From assembly GCA_009733745.1 (NCBI GenBank), contig WNWL01000002.1:1-64000 (forward strand): a DNA stretch of 64,000 nucleotides. Reading direction: 5' to 3'. The translations under genes and the position numbers were made by a program. Below the pieces are notes generated by a model that was given only the letters and a program-made list of their open reading frames with translations, ran no database searches and was not told the origin of the DNA. This stretch comes from Oceanobacillus sp. HTM 045. GTDB taxonomy: Bacteria; Pseudomonadota; Alphaproteobacteria; Rhodobacterales; Rhodobacteraceae. Positions 18,016-26,836 of the stretch are shown one piece after another; within the stretch, counting starts at the first letter, position 1; every line of letters begins with the position of its first letter.

Positions 18016-18051
18016 CGGGTGAGATCATGCGGGCGGTGACCCTCTCACCCG
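18016..18051 (-). terminator. Possible hairpin downstream of glf
   Basis: CGGGTGAG (18016-18023) and CTCACCCG (18044-18051) pair perfectly over a 20-base loop, 25 bp past the glf stop on the minus strand. There is no T-run and the loop is long, so this is weak evidence for a terminator. Confidence 0.3.
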
Positions 18052-18075
18052 GCCGTCACCCGCCACCGGTGAAAC

Positions 18076-19245
18076 TCACAGCACAGGCCGCGCGAAGACC
18101 GGCGGCGCCCTGCCCTCGCGGATCGCCGCGAGCGCCGCGTCGGCCATCTCCAGCGCCCGCTCGATCGCCTGGTCCATGTCGATATAGGCATAGGTGCCGA
18201 GCCGCCCGAGGAAGCTGACCCCCTCCGCCGCCCCGGCCATCGCGACGTATTCGGCCAGCATCCGCTTCTCGTCCACCAGCCGGATCGGGTAGTAGGGAAT
18301 GTCCTCCGGCCCGCAGGCGGCCGGGTATTCCACATGCGCGACCGAGCGGTCGAACCGGTCCATCTCCCACGGCGCGAACCAGCGGTGCTCGATCACGCGG
18401 GTGAACGGCACGCCGGCGTCGCAGTGGTTCATCACCGGCACGCCCTGGATGTCGCCGTCCTGCACGAACTCGTGGAACTTCAGCGACCGGTAGCCGAGCC
18501 GCCCCGCCCGGTGCCCGAAATAGCGGTCGATCGGCCCGGTCCAGAAGACATGCGCGAATGCCTCACTGGTGGAGTCACCGCCGGTCACATCCTCCGCCCG
18601 GCAGCCCAGCCGCAGCTCGATGTTCTCATGCGCGAGGATCGCCTCGACCAGCGGCGTGTAGCCCTCGCGCGGCATCGCCTGCCGTGCGTCGTGGTAATAG
18701 CCGTCATCGTAGGAGAAGCGCAGCGGCAGCCGCTTCAGTACCGAGGCCGGCAGCCGCGTCGGGTGCACGCCCCACTGCTTCTCGGTATAGCCCTTCAGGA
18801 AGGTCTCGTAGACCTCGCGGCCCACCATCGAGAGCGCCTGCTCCTCGAAATTGGCGGGCTCCGCGATCTCCTCCACCAGCCCGGCGAGATGCGCCCGCGC
18901 CTCCGCCGGCGAGAACTGCGCGCCGAAGAGCTGGTTCAGCGTCAGCAGGTTGATCGGGAAGGAGAAGACCTGCCCCCGCGCCTTCGCCCGCACCCGGTGG
19001 CGGTAGGGCATCATCTCCGCGAACCCGGTGACGTAATTCCAGACCCGGTCGTTCGCGGTGTGGAAGATATGCGCGCCGTAGCGGTGCACCAGCACGCCGG
19101 TCTGGGGGCAGCGGTCGGTATGGCAGTTGCCGGCGACATGGTCCCGCTCGTCCACCACCAGCACCCGGAACCCCGCCGCGGCAAGTTCCCGCGCAAGAAC
19201 TGCGCCCGAAAAACCAGCGCCTGCCACCAGATAGCGCAAGACCAC
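18076..19245 (-). CDS. glf: UDP-galactopyranose mutase
   Basis: Glf is a flavoenzyme that contracts UDP-galactopyranose to UDP-galactofuranose, the donor for galactofuranose-containing glycans. The 389-residue protein has the FAD-binding GAGFSGAVLARELAAAG at residues 8-24, DHVAGNCHTD, the family RYGAHIFHT, GYTEKQWG and the C-terminal IPYYPIRL with EYVAMAG. Length is normal. The start is GTG 19245. It is divergent from the glycosyltransferase operon about 100 bp away, suggesting that galactofuranose is used in the glycan made there. Confidence 0.95.
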   Translation of the reverse strand: MVLRYLVAGAGFSGAVLARELAAAGFRVLVVDERDHVAGNCHTDRCPQTGVLVHRYGAHIFHTANDRVWNYVTGFAEMMPYRHRVRAKARGQVFSFPINLLTLNQLFGAQFSPAEARAHLAGLVEEIAEPANFEEQALSMVGREVYETFLKGYTEKQWGVHPTRLPASVLKRLPLRFSYDDGYYHDARQAMPREGYTPLVEAILAHENIELRLGCRAEDVTGGDSTSEAFAHVFWTGPIDRYFGHRAGRLGYRSLKFHEFVQDGDIQGVPVMNHCDAGVPFTRVIEHRWFAPWEMDRFDRSVAHVEYPAACGPEDIPYYPIRLVDEKRMLAEYVAMAGAAEGVSFLGRLGTYAYIDMDQAIERALEMADAALAAIREGRAPPVFARPVL

Positions 19246-19347
19246 GCCTCACGGATTGTTCCCTGCCCGGGGCCCGTGATAGCAAGCGCCTCCGGTCCAG
19301 TCGAGACGGACGGTTGGAACTCGGACGGTGGGCAGGAGAGTAGAGTG

Positions 19348-20055
19348 ATGACGGAGCTTTCGGTCGTGATGCCGGCCTACAACGAGGCCGACAACATCGC
19401 CGATGCGGTCGCCGAGGTACGGCGCGACGTGTTCGGCGCGGTTCCGGATGCCGAGATGGTGATCGTGAACGACGGGTCCCGCGACGAGACCGGCGAGATC
19501 GTCGCGCGCCTCGCGGGCGAGGACCCGCGCATCCGCCTCGTCTCGCAGGCCAATGCCGGCCACGGCGCCGCGCTCCGCAACGGCATGGAGGAGGCCGAGG
19601 GACGGATGCTCCTGCTGCTCGACAGCGACCGGCAGATCGCGCTCGACCGTTTCCCCGCCCACTGGGCGCTGCTGGAGAACGGCGCCGACGCGGTGCTTGG
19701 CATCCGAGCCACGCGGCACGACCCGAAGCACCGCCTCGTGCTGTCGCGCTGGATGCACCGGATGCTGCGCACCGTCTTCGGCGAAGCCCCGCGCGACACC
19801 AACATTCCCTACAAGCTCGTGCCCCGCGCGGCCTGGCGCGAGGCCCGCGCGGTGATCCCGCCGGGCTGCCTGATACCCTCGGCGCTGCTCGGCGTCTGGC
19901 TGACGCGCTCGCGCTGGCGGATCGAGCAGGTCGAGATCGAGCACCGCCCCCGCGAGGCGGGCGAGACGGTGCTCAAGCCCTGGCGGCTGACGAAGTTCTG
20001 CTGGCGCGCGCTCGGCGACGTCCGCCGGTTCCGGCGGGCGCTGAAGCGTGGGTGA
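19348..20055 (+). CDS. Family 2 glycosyltransferase, DPM1-like
   Basis: A 235-residue soluble GT2 enzyme with the GT-A opening LSVVMPAYNEADNI, the VNDGSRDETGEIV nucleotide-sugar motif and a DSDRQIALD in place of the usual DADxQ. It has no membrane helices, like the short dolichol- or undecaprenyl-phosphate sugar synthases. ATG 19348 follows AGGAG. It overlaps the next gene by 8 bp. In this context it plausibly makes a polyprenyl-phosphate sugar that the GT39-type enzymes downstream could use; donor and acceptor are inferred, not visible. Confidence 0.88.
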   Translation: MTELSVVMPAYNEADNIADAVAEVRRDVFGAVPDAEMVIVNDGSRDETGEIVARLAGEDPRIRLVSQANAGHGAALRNGMEEAEGRMLLLLDSDRQIALDRFPAHWALLENGADAVLGIRATRHDPKHRLVLSRWMHRMLRTVFGEAPRDTNIPYKLVPRAAWREARAVIPPGCLIPSALLGVWLTRSRWRIEQVEIEHRPREAGETVLKPWRLTKFCWRALGDVRRFRRALKRG

Positions 20056-22090
20056 CGCCGCCGCCTCCGGCCTCGCCTCGTTCGGGGTCTGGTGGGCATG
20101 GGCGCTCGTGCTCGGCCTCTTCGCCGCGCCGGTGGGGGCGTGGCTCTTCCCCGGCGCGGGCGACCGGGGCTACCTCGCCGGCAAGGCGCTGGCGCTGATC
20201 GCGGTCGGCTTCGTGCCGTGGTGGCTGGCGAGCTGGCACATCCTCTCCTTCTCGCAGTCCGGCCCGATCCTCGCCCCGCTCGCCGTGGCGGGGGCCGGGT
20301 TCTGGGCCTGGGCGCGGGGCCACCGGCCCGACTGGCGGGCCGTCGCGCTCGGCGAGGCGCTGTTCCTCGCGCTCTTCGTCGTCGGCACCGCCATCCGCGC
20401 CGCCGACCCGGAGATCGAGACGCTCGAGAAGTTCATGGATTTCGGCTTCATGAACGCGGCCATGCGCGCCGACGCCATGCCGCCGGAGGACATGTGGATG
20501 TCCGGCCGGCCGATCAACTACTACTATTTCGGCCACGCAATGGCCGGGATGTGGGCGCTGATCACCCAGGTCCCGCCGGACCACGCCTACAACCTCGCGA
20601 TGGGAATGCTGTTCGCGCTGACCGGCTGCCTCTCCTTCCGGCTCGTGGCGGATGCGCTCGCGGGCGGGCGGATGGGCCGGGTCGCGGGCGGGTTCGCGGC
20701 GTTGCTGGCGGTGCTGGGCGGCAATTTCCACGTCGTCGTCTACGGCCTCTTCCGACCGTGGTCGGGGTCGGAGACGGGGCGGCCCGACTTCTTCTACCCC
20801 GACAGCACGCGCTATATCGGCTACGACCCGCCGACCGACGACCGGGCCTTCACGGAGTTCCCCTCCTACGGCTTCGCGGTCGGCGACATGCACGGGCACG
20901 TCCTCGCCCTGCCTGTGATACTGCTCGGCCTCCTGCTGCTGATGGCGATGATCGCGCGCGACCCGGTCACGCGGATCCGGATGCCCCATGCCGCCCTCTT
21001 CGGCCTGCTCTGGGGCATCTCCTACATGACCAACTCGTGGGACCTCGCGATCCTCGGGCTGGTCGCGCTGCTGACCGCCATCGTGCTCTGGGGGCGGACC
21101 GGCTGGTCCTTCCGCGCGCTCGACCGGATTGGCGCGGCGGCGCTGGTGATCCTCGCCGGGGCGGCGCTGGCGGCGGGCCCGTTCCAGCAGTCCTTCGAGC
21201 CCTTCGTGCAGGGCGTGCGCCTGACCGAGACGCGCACGCCGGGCTGGCAGCTCCTCGTGGTCTACGGCCACGTCCTGCTGCCCTGCGCGCTCCTCGCCGT
21301 GGCACCCTTCTTTCCCTCGCTGCGGACCCGCGGGCTGCTGTTCGCCTCGGTGCTGGCCTGGGCGGTGCTGCTGATGATCGTCATCGCCGAGACGGTCTAC
21401 GTGAAGGATTTCTACGGCCCCGAGTTCGCCCGCGCGAACACCATGTTCAAGCTCTCCTTCCGGGGCCAGATGTTCGCCGTCCTCGCCGCCTGCGTACTGA
21501 TGGGCGCGCTGGCGCAGGCGAAACCGCGCATGGGCTTCATCGCCGCGATGATCCTCGCCCTGCCGCTGGCCGGCGTGCTGACCTATCCCGGCTGGGCGCT
21601 GGAGGGGCGCTTCACCCCCGACCGCATCGCCCGCTACACGCTCGACGGCCTCGGCCACATGGACCGCACCGCCCCGGCGGATCGCGCGCTGGCCGCCTTC
21701 CTCCGCGAGGCGCCCTACGGCCCCGGCGAGATCATGCTGGAGGCGGACGGGCAGAGCTATTCCTACGACGCCCGCCTCTCGGCCGCGACCGGGGTGCCGA
21801 CCATCCTCGGCTGGTTCAACCACGAGTGGTTCTGGCGCGGCGACCTCGAGCTCGTCCGCCGCCGCTCGGAGGCGGTGCGCACCATCTACACCGGCACCGA
21901 CTTCGCCGAGCGCTGCCGCCTGATCGGGCGATTCCATGTCCGCTACATCGTGGTCGGCGCGAAGGAGCGGGAGCGGTTTCCCACCCTCGACACCGACGAC
22001 CTGTTGCAATTCGGGCCCGTTCTGTTCGAAACCGGCACAGCCCAGGTCATAGGAACCCGGGCAGGCGGATTGTGCCCCCAAACCCATTAG
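20048..22090 (+). CDS. DUF2298 multispanning membrane protein (GT-C-like)
   Basis: A 680-residue polytopic protein with about 13 hydrophobic helices. It carries the DUF2298/Chlor_Arch_YYY hallmark in its first periplasmic loop: EKFMDFGFMNAAMRAD, then PPEDMWMSGRPINYYYFGH. A second conserved patch is GWFNHEWFWRG near residue 600. The layout (acidic first loop, many helices, soluble C-terminal tail) resembles GT-C glycosyltransferases, although activity is unproven for the family. Starts with GTG inside the end of the GT2 gene, so coupled. It probably works on the same glycan. Confidence 0.88.
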   Translation: MGDAAASGLASFGVWWAWALVLGLFAAPVGAWLFPGAGDRGYLAGKALALIAVGFVPWWLASWHILSFSQSGPILAPLAVAGAGFWAWARGHRPDWRAVALGEALFLALFVVGTAIRAADPEIETLEKFMDFGFMNAAMRADAMPPEDMWMSGRPINYYYFGHAMAGMWALITQVPPDHAYNLAMGMLFALTGCLSFRLVADALAGGRMGRVAGGFAALLAVLGGNFHVVVYGLFRPWSGSETGRPDFFYPDSTRYIGYDPPTDDRAFTEFPSYGFAVGDMHGHVLALPVILLGLLLLMAMIARDPVTRIRMPHAALFGLLWGISYMTNSWDLAILGLVALLTAIVLWGRTGWSFRALDRIGAAALVILAGAALAAGPFQQSFEPFVQGVRLTETRTPGWQLLVVYGHVLLPCALLAVAPFFPSLRTRGLLFASVLAWAVLLMIVIAETVYVKDFYGPEFARANTMFKLSFRGQMFAVLAACVLMGALAQAKPRMGFIAAMILALPLAGVLTYPGWALEGRFTPDRIARYTLDGLGHMDRTAPADRALAAFLREAPYGPGEIMLEADGQSYSYDARLSAATGVPTILGWFNHEWFWRGDLELVRRRSEAVRTIYTGTDFAERCRLIGRFHVRYIVVGAKERERFPTLDTDDLLQFGPVLFETGTAQVIGTRAGGLCPQTH

Positions 22091-22133
22091 GGTAACAATT
22101 TCATTACCGGGTGGTTTGGGGAGTGTTTTGAAA

Positions 22134-23195
22134 ATGTCTCGAATTGATTGCGTCCTGCGGCGCCTCGCGGCGCGGCTCGCCGTTGTTCTGTTCGCCGCGA
22201 TCACGGCAATATCGATGGCGCCGGGAGAAGCCCGCGCGCTGAACGTTCCGGGCTCCGTCGTCGGCGGCTTCGTGCTCGACAACGTGTTCTACGTCGCACA
22301 GGACGCAGGCTCCCTCGCCCAGAAGGGCGGCGGCTTCACGGTCTCGACCGGCGGCAAGCAGCTTGCCTCGCTCGGCCCCGCAGCGGGCAGCCAGTTCGAC
22401 GGCTTCATCTCCGCCGGCGAGGGGACCGATCTCGGCCTCTCCTTCACGGTCGACTACCGCAATCTCGACCTGAACGGCAGCACGATGGATCTCGACTACG
22501 ACCTCGTGGCGGGCTCCGCGGCGCTCGGCTACGCGCTCGACGAGAACCTGACGCTGATCGGCGGCGTGATCTTCGAGTACGGCACCGGCTCCAGCGACTT
22601 CAACCAGGGCACCATCGAGGGAGCCGGCTTCGGCGCCTTCGTCGGCGGCATCTACACGATCAACGACAACTGGTCCTTCACCGGCATCGGTGCGGTCGAG
22701 AAGATCAACTTCGACGTGACCCGCGCCTCGGGAGCCTTCACCGGCGACTACGATGCCCTGCGGGTCATGCTCGGCGGCGAGGTGGACTACCACCAGGCCG
22801 CGGGCGCGCTCGACTGGCGCATCGCCGCCGGTGCGCGCTACATCCACCAGAACTCCGAGAGCTACCAGGAGACCGGCGGCGGCGTGTTCGTGCCCTCGAT
22901 CAGCGAGAGCGTGTTCTCGCTCACGGCGCGCGGCAAGGTCGGCTACCAGCTCGGCGGCGGGCTCACCCCCTTCGCCGACCTGAACCTGCGCTACGACATC
23001 TCGGAGGACACCTCGACCACCGGCGGCGTCGTCTCGCTGAACGAGAGCATCAGCGACTGGGGCCTGCGCCCGGGCGTCGGCATCGAGTGGCTCGCCGGGC
23101 CCGACATGCGCTTCCTCGCGCAGAGCGGCATCCACTTCTCCGGCGATGGCTACGACGGCTTCGACGTGCGCCTGAACGCCCAGTTCAGATTCTGA
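22134..23195 (+). CDS. Outer-membrane beta-barrel protein
   Basis: A 353-residue exported protein. The signal peptide ends near MAPGEARA-LNVPG. The mature part alternates polar and aromatic residues with Gly-rich turns (GSAALGYALDENLTLIGGV, GAFVGGIYTINDNWSFTGI), as in barrels of the autotransporter/OmpA-like type, and ends with Phe (FDVRLNAQFRF), the outer-membrane insertion signal. I see about 12-14 candidate strands. ATG 22134 has GGGGAG upstream. It lies 43 bp after the DUF2298 gene and 3 bp before a GT39-type gene, so it belongs to this locus; its role may be export or a surface receptor for the product. Confidence 0.83.
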   Translation: MSRIDCVLRRLAARLAVVLFAAITAISMAPGEARALNVPGSVVGGFVLDNVFYVAQDAGSLAQKGGGFTVSTGGKQLASLGPAAGSQFDGFISAGEGTDLGLSFTVDYRNLDLNGSTMDLDYDLVAGSAALGYALDENLTLIGGVIFEYGTGSSDFNQGTIEGAGFGAFVGGIYTINDNWSFTGIGAVEKINFDVTRASGAFTGDYDALRVMLGGEVDYHQAAGALDWRIAAGARYIHQNSESYQETGGGVFVPSISESVFSLTARGKVGYQLGGGLTPFADLNLRYDISEDTSTTGGVVSLNESISDWGLRPGVGIEWLAGPDMRFLAQSGIHFSGDGYDGFDVRLNAQFRF

Positions 23196-23198
23196 GCC

Positions 23199-24962
23199 TT
23201 GGCGCTGCGCCCGACGTCGCAGCAAACCCGAGAGACGGGACGGGCCGCCGCGGAAATCGCGGCGGCCCTTCTCGTCGTTGCCTTCGGCCTCTGGCTCCGC
23301 CTCGACGGGCTGGACTGGGACGCCTTCGCCGGCCTTCACCCGGACGAGCGGCACATGGTCTTCACCGTCACCGACGCGCTGATACGGATGGCGGAAGCCG
23401 ATCTCTCCGGCCTCGCGCTCTGGTTCGACACGGCGGCCTCACCCCTGAACCCGCGCGCTGACGGGGCCTTCTACGTCTACGGCGACCTGCCCCACAACGC
23501 CGCCACCCTCCTCGCGTGGTGGACCGGCACCGGCGACTGGGACGGGCTGCTCGCCCTCGGCCGCTCGCTCACCGCGGGGACGGACGGGCTGACCGTCCTC
23601 CTCGCCTGGCGCCTCGGCCGCCTCTGGGGCCGCAGCGCGTGGTCCGGCCTCGCCGCCGCGGCCTTCTATGCCGGGCTGCCGGTCGCGGTGCAGACGGCGC
23701 ATTTCTTCACCGTCGACCCGTTCCTCGCCCTCTTCTGCGCCGTCACGCTGGCCGGGCTTTCCGGCGCGGTGGCCGAGGGGCGCGGATGGGGAATGGCGGG
23801 CGTCGGCATGGGCTGCGCGCTGGCCTGCAAGATCTCCGCCCTTGCCTTCGGCCCGCTCCTGTTCGTCGCGGGCGGGCTGGCCATGCGCGCGGGCCGCGGC
23901 ATCTGGCGCACGCTCGGGCACATGGCCCTCGCCGCGCTGGTGGCGCTCGTGACTTTCCGCCTCGCCAGCCCATTCAGCTTCGACGGCCTCCTGCCGGACG
24001 AGCGCTACGTCACCGCCCTGATGCAGCTCGACGCGATGGCCGGGGACTGGCCGGGCGCGCCGCCCAACTGGTCCTGGGTCGGGCGGATGCCGGTGCTGTT
24101 CCCGCTGCGCGACCTCGTGCTGTTCGGCTACGCCCCCGGCATCTTCGCCGCCCTCCTGCTGGTGCGCTGGAGAAAACTGGACCCCAGCGCCATCCTCGGC
24201 ATCGCCGCCGCCCTCCTCGTGCTCGGGCCAATGCTGGTCCACGGCGCGCCGGCCATGCGCTACGCGCTCCCCGCCGGGGCGGCGATGGCCGGCCTCGCGG
24301 GTCTCGCCGCCGCCCGCGCAGGCACCGCCCGCGCTGCCGCCGCCACCGCCTGCCTCGCCGTCACGCTCGTGATGGGCGACGCGGTGCGGCGGATGCTGGT
24401 CCTGCCCCATACCCGCATCGAGGCCTCGCTCTGGATCTGGCAGAACGTCCCGAAGGGCGGCCTGATCGTCAACGAGACCGCCTGGGACGAAGGCCTGCCC
24501 GTCATCCTCCGCCTCCCCGGCGAGACGGAGCGGACATGGCCGTTCGGCGAGCACGGCTTCGCAGCCGGGATGCTGGAACTGACCGACCCGCCGAGCCCCG
24601 AGAAGGCCCGCCGCATGGCCGGCCTCCTCGCCTCCGCGGACCTGATCGTCGAGAGCAGCGCCCGCATGTCGGGCTCCATCCCCCGCCTCGGCGGCCACCG
24701 GCCGGTCGCCGAGGCCTATTACCGCCTGCGCGACGCGGGCGAACTCTGCATCGACGAGGTCGCCGGCTTCCGCCGCGGCCTGCCGGTGCTCGGCCTGTTC
24801 GAGATCGACGACAGCTTCGCGCAGGAGCTATGGACGGTGTACGACCACCCCACGGTGCGGCTGTTCCGCCCGCTCCCCTGCGCCGACCGCGCCGGGATCG
24901 AGGCGCGGCTGATGGAGGCCCTGCCACCGGAGGCCATTCCGCTGGAGACCCCGCCAAGATGA
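23199..24962 (+). CDS. GT39/PMT-type membrane glycosyltransferase (first copy)
   Basis: A 587-residue membrane protein of the ArnT/PMT-like GT-C type. The first periplasmic loop holds the motif GLHPDERHMVF, with acidic residues where the catalytic Asp of GT-C enzymes lies. Some ten hydrophobic helices follow, then a soluble C-terminal region of ~170 residues. The start is an unusual TTG 3 bp after the barrel gene; no better start exists before residue 48. It overlaps the next gene as ATGA. PMT-type enzymes move a sugar from a polyprenyl phosphate to protein Ser/Thr or lipid. The related copy at 28021 shares HPDER. Confidence 0.85.
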   Translation: MALRPTSQQTRETGRAAAEIAAALLVVAFGLWLRLDGLDWDAFAGLHPDERHMVFTVTDALIRMAEADLSGLALWFDTAASPLNPRADGAFYVYGDLPHNAATLLAWWTGTGDWDGLLALGRSLTAGTDGLTVLLAWRLGRLWGRSAWSGLAAAAFYAGLPVAVQTAHFFTVDPFLALFCAVTLAGLSGAVAEGRGWGMAGVGMGCALACKISALAFGPLLFVAGGLAMRAGRGIWRTLGHMALAALVALVTFRLASPFSFDGLLPDERYVTALMQLDAMAGDWPGAPPNWSWVGRMPVLFPLRDLVLFGYAPGIFAALLLVRWRKLDPSAILGIAAALLVLGPMLVHGAPAMRYALPAGAAMAGLAGLAAARAGTARAAAATACLAVTLVMGDAVRRMLVLPHTRIEASLWIWQNVPKGGLIVNETAWDEGLPVILRLPGETERTWPFGEHGFAAGMLELTDPPSPEKARRMAGLLASADLIVESSARMSGSIPRLGGHRPVAEAYYRLRDAGELCIDEVAGFRRGLPVLGLFEIDDSFAQELWTVYDHPTVRLFRPLPCADRAGIEARLMEALPPEAIPLETPPR

Positions 24963-25915
24963 CCGCCCGAACCGCCCTGCTCGCCTTACTGAAACTGGCC
25001 GCCTCCGCCGGGTTCCTGTGGCTCGCCTTCCACCTCGTCGACGACCGCGCGGCGATTACCGACCTGCGGCTCGCCGCCCCCGGCTGGATCGCGCTGGCGC
25101 TGGCGATCTTCGCGCTGATGACCCTGCTCCTCGCCATCCGCTGGCGGATGGGCGCGCGCGGCATCGGCGGCGCGCCGGAAGCGCCGCTGGCGGCCTGGTG
25201 CGGCCTGCTCTGGATCGGCAACGGCATCAGCCAGGTGGTGCCCGGCGGCGTCTCGGGCGACGCGGTGCGGATCTGGGGCCTGCGCACCCGCGGCACCCCG
25301 CTGCTGCGCGCGGTCGAGACCGTGGCGCTCGACCGCGCCGTCGGCCTCGCCGGGCTCGCCGTGCTCGGCAGCGCCGGGGTGGCGATCCTCGCCGGGCCGG
25401 TGGCGCTCGCCACCTTCGCCGCCGGGGCCGCGGCGGGATGCCTCGTCGCGTGGGCCGGCTGGCGCTGGCTCGCCGCCACCGGCCGGGCCGCGGCGCTCCG
25501 CGCGCGCATCGCCGCCTGGGCCGGGTTCGCGCTCTCGCTCCGCGGCGTGGCGGTGGTGCTGATGTCGGCCTTCACCCACGGGCTCAACGTGGGGATCTTC
25601 ATCCTGCTCGGCGCCGCCTTCGGCCTCGGGCTCGACCCGGCGATCTGCTTCCTCGCGGTCCCCGCGGGCATCTTCGCGGCGGCCCTGCCGGTCACGCTCG
25701 GCGGCTGGGGCGTGCGCGAGCTGGCGCTGGCCAACGCCTTCGAGCTTGCCGGGGGCGACCCGGCGGCGGCGCTGCAGGGCTCGGTCCTGTTCGGCCTGTT
25801 CCACCTCGGCGCCAACGCGCCCGCGCTGCTGATGCTGCCCTGGTGGGGGCCGTGGTCGCGCTCCGGCGCGCCGGCCGGATCGCCCGGAGATGGCTCCGGA
25901 AACGCCCTCGACTGA
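24959..25915 (+). CDS. LPG-synthase TM-region/UPF0104 family membrane protein
   Basis: A 318-residue integral membrane protein with about eight helices. The family motif NGISQVVPGGVSGDAVRIW is near residue 90, and TLGGWGVRELALAN near residue 245. The family includes the membrane half of lysylphosphatidylglycerol synthases (flippase-like) and many stand-alone members in glycan loci, where flipping of a lipid-linked sugar is suspected. It lacks the soluble aminoacyl-transfer domain. Start and preceding stop overlap as ATGA. Confidence 0.88.
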   Translation: MTARTALLALLKLAASAGFLWLAFHLVDDRAAITDLRLAAPGWIALALAIFALMTLLLAIRWRMGARGIGGAPEAPLAAWCGLLWIGNGISQVVPGGVSGDAVRIWGLRTRGTPLLRAVETVALDRAVGLAGLAVLGSAGVAILAGPVALATFAAGAAAGCLVAWAGWRWLAATGRAAALRARIAAWAGFALSLRGVAVVLMSAFTHGLNVGIFILLGAAFGLGLDPAICFLAVPAGIFAAALPVTLGGWGVRELALANAFELAGGDPAAALQGSVLFGLFHLGANAPALLMLPWWGPWSRSGAPAGSPGDGSGNALD

Positions 25916-26023
25916 CCGCGGGTGGCGGGGGCGCGGCAGGAGGCGCGGCGGTGAGGCGTGGCGGGGGGGCGTGGCGCGAACGGCACGCCCCGCTGCCTCG
26001 TTCCGGTGCGGAATACAGGAGAC

Positions 26024-26051
26024 TTGCACCCGGAGTCCCCGCTGCTAGCAT
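26024..26051 (+). promoter_or_regulatory. Weak candidate promoter before the sorting-substrate gene
   Basis: TTGCAC (26024-26029) and TAGCAT (26046-26051) with a 16-bp spacer lie 35 bp before ATG 26087, inside a 171-bp gap in an otherwise tightly packed operon. The match is modest. It would allow the substrate and exosortase genes to be transcribed separately from the upstream glycosyltransferases. Confidence 0.3.
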
Positions 26052-26086
26052 GAGCCCGGTTTGGAGCGGGGTACCGGGGTTTTGAC

Positions 26087-26833
26087 ATGATCAGGTTTCA
26101 CGACGCAGCCACGCGGCTGCTGGGCGTCGCGGCAGTAGCTTTCGGTTTCAGCTCCGCCCCCGTGCTGGCGGAAAGCCAGCCGGCCGGTGCGCCCTCGGCA
26201 TTCGATACAGCGCCGTTCGACTTCTCGCCCTTCGCCGAGTACGAGGTGATGTCCTGCGGCGCGGGCTACCGCTTCGACCCGGAAGTGCGCGACTGCGTCG
26301 AACTTGGTGAGGTAACCGGCGACTGCCCGCGAGACTCCGTTGATGCCTCCGGGGCATGCTTCTGCAGCGCAACCGAGGAATTCGTGCCCTACGGCACGCC
26401 CTCCTGCCCGGTTCCGACGCCGACCATCTTCCCGACGCCGACATCCCCGCCTGCGCCGACGGCCACGCCCGTACCGACCGCAACGCCGGTCCCGCCGACG
26501 GCCACGCCGGTTCCGCCGACCGTGACGCCGTTCCCGACCTTCACGCCGCAGTGCCCCCCGACCTTCGTCTTCGACGAGGAACTGGAGATGTGCGTCTGCC
26601 CGCCGGGCACCGAGCTGCAGGGCGGTGGCAATGAACTGACCCGCGTCGTCGAGGGCGGCATCTGCGTGCCGGTCCCGACCGAGCCGGAATCGCCCGGCCC
26701 GAGCACCACGCCCGCCGGCATCCAGAACGTGCCCGGCGGCGCCTCGGGGCCGAACCTGCCCGTGTTCCTGATCGTCATGATCGCGGCGCTGGGCGGCCTG
26801 CTCTACTGGGCTCGGCGCGGCAAGCGCTCCTGA
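26087..26833 (+). CDS. Secreted Cys-rich Pro/Thr-stalk protein with exosortase-type C-terminal sorting tail
   Basis: A 248-residue protein of no recognised family. Order of parts: signal peptide (1-28, ending SSAPVLA); an N-terminal Cys module (57-107) with CGAGYRFDPEVRDCV; a Pro/Thr stalk (108-154) with three TATPVP repeats; a second Cys module (156-193) with CPPTFVFDEELEMCVC that echoes the first; a Pro/Ser/Gly linker; and a C-terminal tail. The tail is PNLPVF (222-227), a hydrophobic helix (~225-241) and RRGKRS. Ten Cys imply disulfides outside the cytoplasm. The tripartite tail is the arrangement cleaved by exosortases, and an exosortase gene follows 3 bp later. The stalk is a natural O-glycosylation target for the flanking GT39-type enzymes. 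Confidence 0.85.
   Translation: MIRFHDAATRLLGVAAVAFGFSSAPVLAESQPAGAPSAFDTAPFDFSPFAEYEVMSCGAGYRFDPEVRDCVELGEVTGDCPRDSVDASGACFCSATEEFVPYGTPSCPVPTPTIFPTPTSPPAPTATPVPTATPVPPTATPVPPTVTPFPTFTPQCPPTFVFDEELEMCVCPPGTELQGGGNELTRVVEGGICVPVPTEPESPGPSTTPAGIQNVPGGASGPNLPVFLIVMIAALGGLLYWARRGKRS
26408..26548 (+). repeat. Pro/Thr-rich repeat tract coding for the stalk
   Basis: This part of the substrate gene encodes 47 residues made almost only of Pro and Thr with Val, Ala and Phe. The clearest repeats are three TATPVP units followed by TVTPFP. Codons vary between units (gccacg, gcaacg, gttccg, gtcccg), so the repeat is conserved at protein rather than DNA level. Confidence 0.85.
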
Positions 26834-26836
26834 CCC

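Noticed and set aside
19973-22282. A 769-residue minus-strand open frame opposite the DUF2298 gene
   Set aside because: It is Arg/Gly/Pro/His-rich low-complexity sequence, as expected for the antisense frame of a high-GC gene. The plus strand encodes a coherent membrane protein.
26408-26548. Possible CRISPR-like or tandem DNA repeat
   Set aside because: Units are short, contiguous and vary in codons; they encode a Pro/Thr stalk inside an open frame.
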